A DNA stretch of 64,000 nucleotides, from contig NZ_CP094527.1 of NCBI RefSeq assembly GCF_022811725.1, positions 5,580,001 to 5,644,000 of the forward strand. Reading direction: 5' to 3'. The translations under genes were made by a program, and so were the position numbers. Positions 61,604 to 64,000 of this stretch are shown here, one piece after another (the stretch's first letter is position 1; each line of letters starts with the position of its first letter). Under the pieces are notes generated by a model that saw only the letters and a list, made by a program, of their open reading frames with translations, searched no databases and was not told the origin of the DNA. Origin of the DNA: Mucilaginibacter sp. SMC90 (GTDB taxonomy: Bacteria > Bacteroidota > Bacteroidia > Sphingobacteriales > Sphingobacteriaceae).

Positions 61604-61709
61604 TATTGGTTTTGATGGTATTATGGTTCCAATAAAGTTAAGATGTTTCACAATAGAATAAAAGGAGGTATGAATATATTGGCCCCATGTGTATGGTCAA
61701 GCGTCCACA

Positions 61710-62088
61710 CCATAGCCGTTAATTTAAACAATTAATTGTACAAAAGATTTAAGATTCCCCTCTTGAGAGCAGGGCTGTTGCGTTCTAATATTGAGTTCTT
61801 AAAAACTTGCACGATTAAGCGTCTACGCTTGATCGTTAGCCTTAATTGAGCGTCCACGCTCCCGTAATACGTTATAAACGTAAGCGTGGACGCTTACGTT
61901 GGTTATAATTCAAGCGAAAGACGCTTGAACTTGCGTTATATATTATAGAATGCAACAGTCCTGCTCTTGAGAGGGGGCGCAGCGGAACGAGCGATAGCAG
62001 GGGTGTGTTTCTGCTACAAGCTTATCAAAGCAGGAACACACCCCTCCGCCCCTCTCAAGAGGGGAATCGCACAATCCCACGCTTTTTC
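61710..62088 (-). mobile_element. Family C element, copy 2, interrupted by a MITE
   Basis: It begins CCATAGCCGTTAA (61710-61722), the same end as copy 1, and on the minus strand contains AAAAAGCGTGGGATTGTGCG, ATTCCCCTC and AACACACCCCTGCTA-type blocks found at 30602-30710. Relative to copy 1 it lies in reverse orientation. The CCCCTCTTGAGAGGGG palindrome is split by the MITE. The far terminus is not evident before the PBP4 gene. Confidence 0.6.
61760..61973. mobile_element. 194-bp MITE with ~20-bp inverted ends and 10-bp target duplication
   Basis: The element runs from 61770 to 61963. The left end CAGGGCTGTTGCGTTCTA and the right end (inverse CAGGACTGTTGCATTCTA) match at 16 of 18 positions. 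CTCTTGAGAG is duplicated at 61760-61769 and 61964-61973. Removing the MITE restores the palindrome CCCCTCTTGAGAGGGG. Inside are four hairpins built on AAGCGT/ACGCTT-type arms (61813-61834, 61848-61861, 61877-61900 and 61909-61929). No coding capacity; it would need a transposase in trans. Confidence 0.8.
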
Positions 62089-62112
62089 CTTTCAGATTAA
62101 AGAAGCTCCAGA

Positions 62113-63525
62113 TCACTTCAGCTCATCCAGTACCCGGAACATTTTTTCCTTTATCCCCCTGCTCGACCCGCTGAAGTTATTAACCATAATAGAAAAACAA
62201 AGCTCACGCCCGTTTTTAGTTTGATAGCCAGCATAACACAACACATTATTGATACTGCCGCTTTTCATTTTCATATCATTATAAACAGGCAGGCTTGCAT
62301 AAAGATCAGCAAACCAGCTTTCTTTTTTAGCTGATTGCAGGACGCGGGCGAGCGTTAAGGTAGTTACCCTGTCGCCGGGCGAGAGGCCGCTGCCATCGTA
62401 AATATTCATACTCCTTGTATCTATCCCCCGTGCTGCCCAAAACTTTTGCACCTCGTCAACTCCATTGGCAGTAGTTGGTTTACGGCCTTGTTTCCAGGCT
62501 ATGGTTTTAAGCAGTTGCTCTGCGTATAGGTTTATACTCTTCTGGTTTAGCCAATAAACTATCTTGCTTAAAGTGGGCGATGATATAGTTGTCAGACTTT
62601 TAGCAATAACCGGCAAAGCCAGGTTTTTAGCGCTCAAAGTAGCGGCAGATTCAGGTTCGTTACCAATGATAATACCTAAACTTCTTAACGTATCATTCAA
62701 CCTCAATGCAGCATCATAAGCGGCATCGGGTAGGGCTGCCGAAATACTTTTTTTTTCCTGGTCAGTGGCGTAACTACCGCGCAGGTACATCACCTTACTG
62801 CCAACAGGTAAAAAGGCATAAGCGTTATCGCCAGAGCCTGCCGAACCATTGATCAGTTCGCTCTTGAAGGAAAGGTATGGCATTTGCGGAACAGTGCGTG
62901 ATACGCCTACAGGGTTACCAACAACACCTGTACGAAGCTTGATATCAAACTGGTTTTCGCGCCAGCAAAGGCCCGATGTACCGGCACCGTAATAGTTACC
63001 GATATCCTGCCAGATCCATCCTTCGGGGATTGACTGGGTGCCGAAAATGCTATCGTCACCAATGATGCGGCCGGTTACTTTTTTGATACCTGCCTTTTGC
63101 AGGGCATTGGCCATAAGCGTTAATACATGCCTCTCTTTAGTTTGCTCATACCGCCAGCTGCCCAGGGTTGGGTCGCCGGCACCTTTAATGATGATATCCC
63201 CGTTGAGGGTGCCGTCGGTGCCGACATCACCTGTATAACCTAACTGGGTTTGATACTGAAAATCTGGACCTAAAATATTAAAAGCCGTAATGCTGGTAAT
63301 GGTTTTAAGCGTTGAAGCTGTAGCCAACCCCATATTGGGATTTCCGGCAAACACCTGCTCGCCGGTTTTGGCATCCAGTACTGTTAACGATACTGATGCA
63401 TAACTGCACTGGCTATCGGCCTGTAAACGGTTAAACGCATTTGATATTTTTTGCTGAAGCGTTTGCGCCGCTACAGATCCGCCTATAAATAAAAAACTAA
63501 CTAACAGTAACCTTCTCATCCTCAT
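62113..63525 (-). CDS. dacB: D-alanyl-D-alanine carboxypeptidase/endopeptidase (PBP4 class)
   Basis: A 470-residue exported low-molecular-weight penicillin-binding protein (signal peptide FLFIGGSVAAQ, residue 21). The active-site SxxK is Ser71-Thr-Leu-Lys74 (ATASTLKTITS), the SxN box is in QKSINLYAEQLL, and the KTG box appears as KSGS (MKMKSGSINNV). The large domain insertion between SxxK and SxN (IIGDDSIFGTQSIPEGWIWQ) is typical of class C PBP4. It trims and cleaves peptidoglycan peptides. The first codons overlap the permease gene by 29 bases. Confidence 0.92.
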   Translation of the reverse strand: MRMRRLLLVSFLFIGGSVAAQTLQQKISNAFNRLQADSQCSYASVSLTVLDAKTGEQVFAGNPNMGLATASTLKTITSITAFNILGPDFQYQTQLGYTGDVGTDGTLNGDIIIKGAGDPTLGSWRYEQTKERHVLTLMANALQKAGIKKVTGRIIGDDSIFGTQSIPEGWIWQDIGNYYGAGTSGLCWRENQFDIKLRTGVVGNPVGVSRTVPQMPYLSFKSELINGSAGSGDNAYAFLPVGSKVMYLRGSYATDQEKKSISAALPDAAYDAALRLNDTLRSLGIIIGNEPESAATLSAKNLALPVIAKSLTTISSPTLSKIVYWLNQKSINLYAEQLLKTIAWKQGRKPTTANGVDEVQKFWAARGIDTRSMNIYDGSGLSPGDRVTTLTLARVLQSAKKESWFADLYASLPVYNDMKMKSGSINNVLCYAGYQTKNGRELCFSIMVNNFSGSSRGIKEKMFRVLDELK

Positions 63526-64000
63526 TCTTAACGTTCCGCTGTGAGATATAATATAGCGGGATCCCGATCAATACAATTACAAGGCCATAAAGGGCAAAAT
63601 CACGCTTGTAAGTAAACAACAATATGCAAAATGCTATCCCCATGATAATATAAAGGGCTGGCAAAATTGGGTAACCGATAGCTTTGTAAGGCCGCTCGGC
63701 ATTTGGCAGTTTAGCACGTAAAATAAAGATGCCTAATATGGTTAACACATAAAATACTACTACTACAAACGAGATCATATCCAGCAAATCGCCGTAACGG
63801 CCGCTCAGGCAAAGTAATGAAGCAACCACGCACTGAATCCATAACCCAAACTGCGGCACGCCGAATTTATTGAGGTTGCCGGTTTGCTTAAAAAACAAAC
63901 CATCTTTAGCCATGGTGTAATAAACCCTTGCACCCGAAAGGATCAAGCCATTATTACAACCAAACGTTGATACCATGATCATCACCGCAATTACGTAAGT
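63497..64000 (-). CDS. APC-family amino-acid permease, N-terminal part outside the window
   Basis: The C-terminal ~165 residues of a polytopic transporter; the frame stays open to the window edge (reading TYVIAVMIMVSTFGCNNGLI), so the start lies beyond 64000. Features: FGCNNGLILSGARVYYTMAK (TM8-like), GVPQFGLWIQCVVASLLCLS, and LPNAERPYKAIGYPILPALY, all usual for the amino acid/polyamine/organocation superfamily, LAT subgroup. The end overlaps the PBP4 gene by 29 bases, so the two are co-transcribed. Confidence 0.88.
   Translation of the reverse strand, partial: TYVIAVMIMVSTFGCNNGLILSGARVYYTMAKDGLFFKQTGNLNKFGVPQFGLWIQCVVASLLCLSGRYGDLLDMISFVVVVFYVLTILGIFILRAKLPNAERPYKAIGYPILPALYIIMGIAFCILLFTYKRDFALYGLVIVLIGIPLYYISQRNVKNEDEKVTVS

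Larger units (their letters stand above)
61604..62112. other. 509-base intergenic region filled by nested repeats
   Basis: It contains no supported gene. It is made up of a family-C element (61710-62088) interrupted by a 194-bp MITE (61770-61963). The promoter of the lipoprotein gene presumably lies near 61604-61700. Confidence 0.7.

Noticed and set aside
61801..61930. Regular AAGCGT/ACGCTT words considered as a CRISPR-like array
   Set aside because: The units are palindromes of different lengths without constant spacers and lie inside a MITE with target duplications.

Overview
The window looks like a chromosomal segment of a Bacteroidota bacterium, most likely family Sphingobacteriaceae (Mucilaginibacter or Pedobacter type). 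This rests on two SusC/SusD pairs, a FecI/FecR-type sigma/anti-sigma system, a C-terminal-SPOR protein with an HU-like head next to exbB-exbD-tonB, GH92 and GH9 enzymes, a DUF6660-type small protein, weak Shine-Dalgarno signals and short intergenic repeats of kinds common in this group. I see no rRNA, tRNA, CRISPR array, phage or transposase gene. The genus is inference; the phylum is well supported.

Layout. 1-6.5 kb: a TonB energy cluster (3' part of an outer-membrane receptor, HU/SPOR protein, ExbB, ExbD, TonB) followed by folC. 6.7-17.3 kb: housekeeping and stress genes (aldo-keto reductase, Gfo/Idh oxidoreductase, AI-2E-type permease, class II cyclic-nucleotide phosphodiesterase, two tandem secreted esterases, TPR protein, GNAT, old yellow enzyme, OsmC). 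17.4-28.3 kb, all minus strand: sigma factor, DUF6660 protein, TonB receptor, FecR, SusC with an STN domain, SusD, and a seven-haem cytochrome. 28.9-30.3 kb: a wax-synthase-like MBOAT and a membrane partner. 30.9-37.0 kb: a minus-strand secreted carbohydrate operon (GH9, AGE-family epimerase, GH30-like). 37.3-47.4 kb: a run of poorly known membrane, lipoprotein and signalling genes (duplicated-core membrane protein, PixA/AidA inclusion-body protein, lipoprotein, 7TM protein plus HPK7 kinase plus NarL-type regulator, Cys-rich Crp/Fnr regulator, AraC regulator, TRADD-N-associated-type membrane protein, double-OmpA porin). 47.7-56.9 kb: a second polysaccharide locus (SusC, SusD, GH92, GDPD, with a propeller-like secreted protein upstream). 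57.0-64 kb: DUF218 protein, a FixL-like haem-PAS kinase with a fused REC-CRP regulator, a truncated D-lactate-dehydrogenase-like protein, a lipoprotein, PBP4 and a partial amino-acid permease.

How the parts work together. ExbB/ExbD/TonB would energise the three other TonB-dependent receptors in the window (SusC1, SusC2 and the 25.2 kb receptor). The sigma factor, FecR and STN-bearing SusC1 form a plausible trans-envelope signalling chain. SusC2/SusD2/GH92/GDPD look directed at alpha-mannose-containing, perhaps phosphodiester-bearing, glycans. The GH9/epimerase/GH30-like set looks directed at beta-glycans but has no SusCD of its own here. The FixL/REC-CRP pair probably reports oxygen.

Most notable signals: (1) a possible ~115-nt antisense RNA over the susC1 leader, ending in a hairpin with nine T; (2) a similar folded leader in front of both susC genes; (3) a FixL-like kinase abutting a one-piece FixJ/FixK-like regulator; (4) a 194-bp MITE with 10-bp target duplications nested inside a second, larger repeat family that has another copy 31 kb away.
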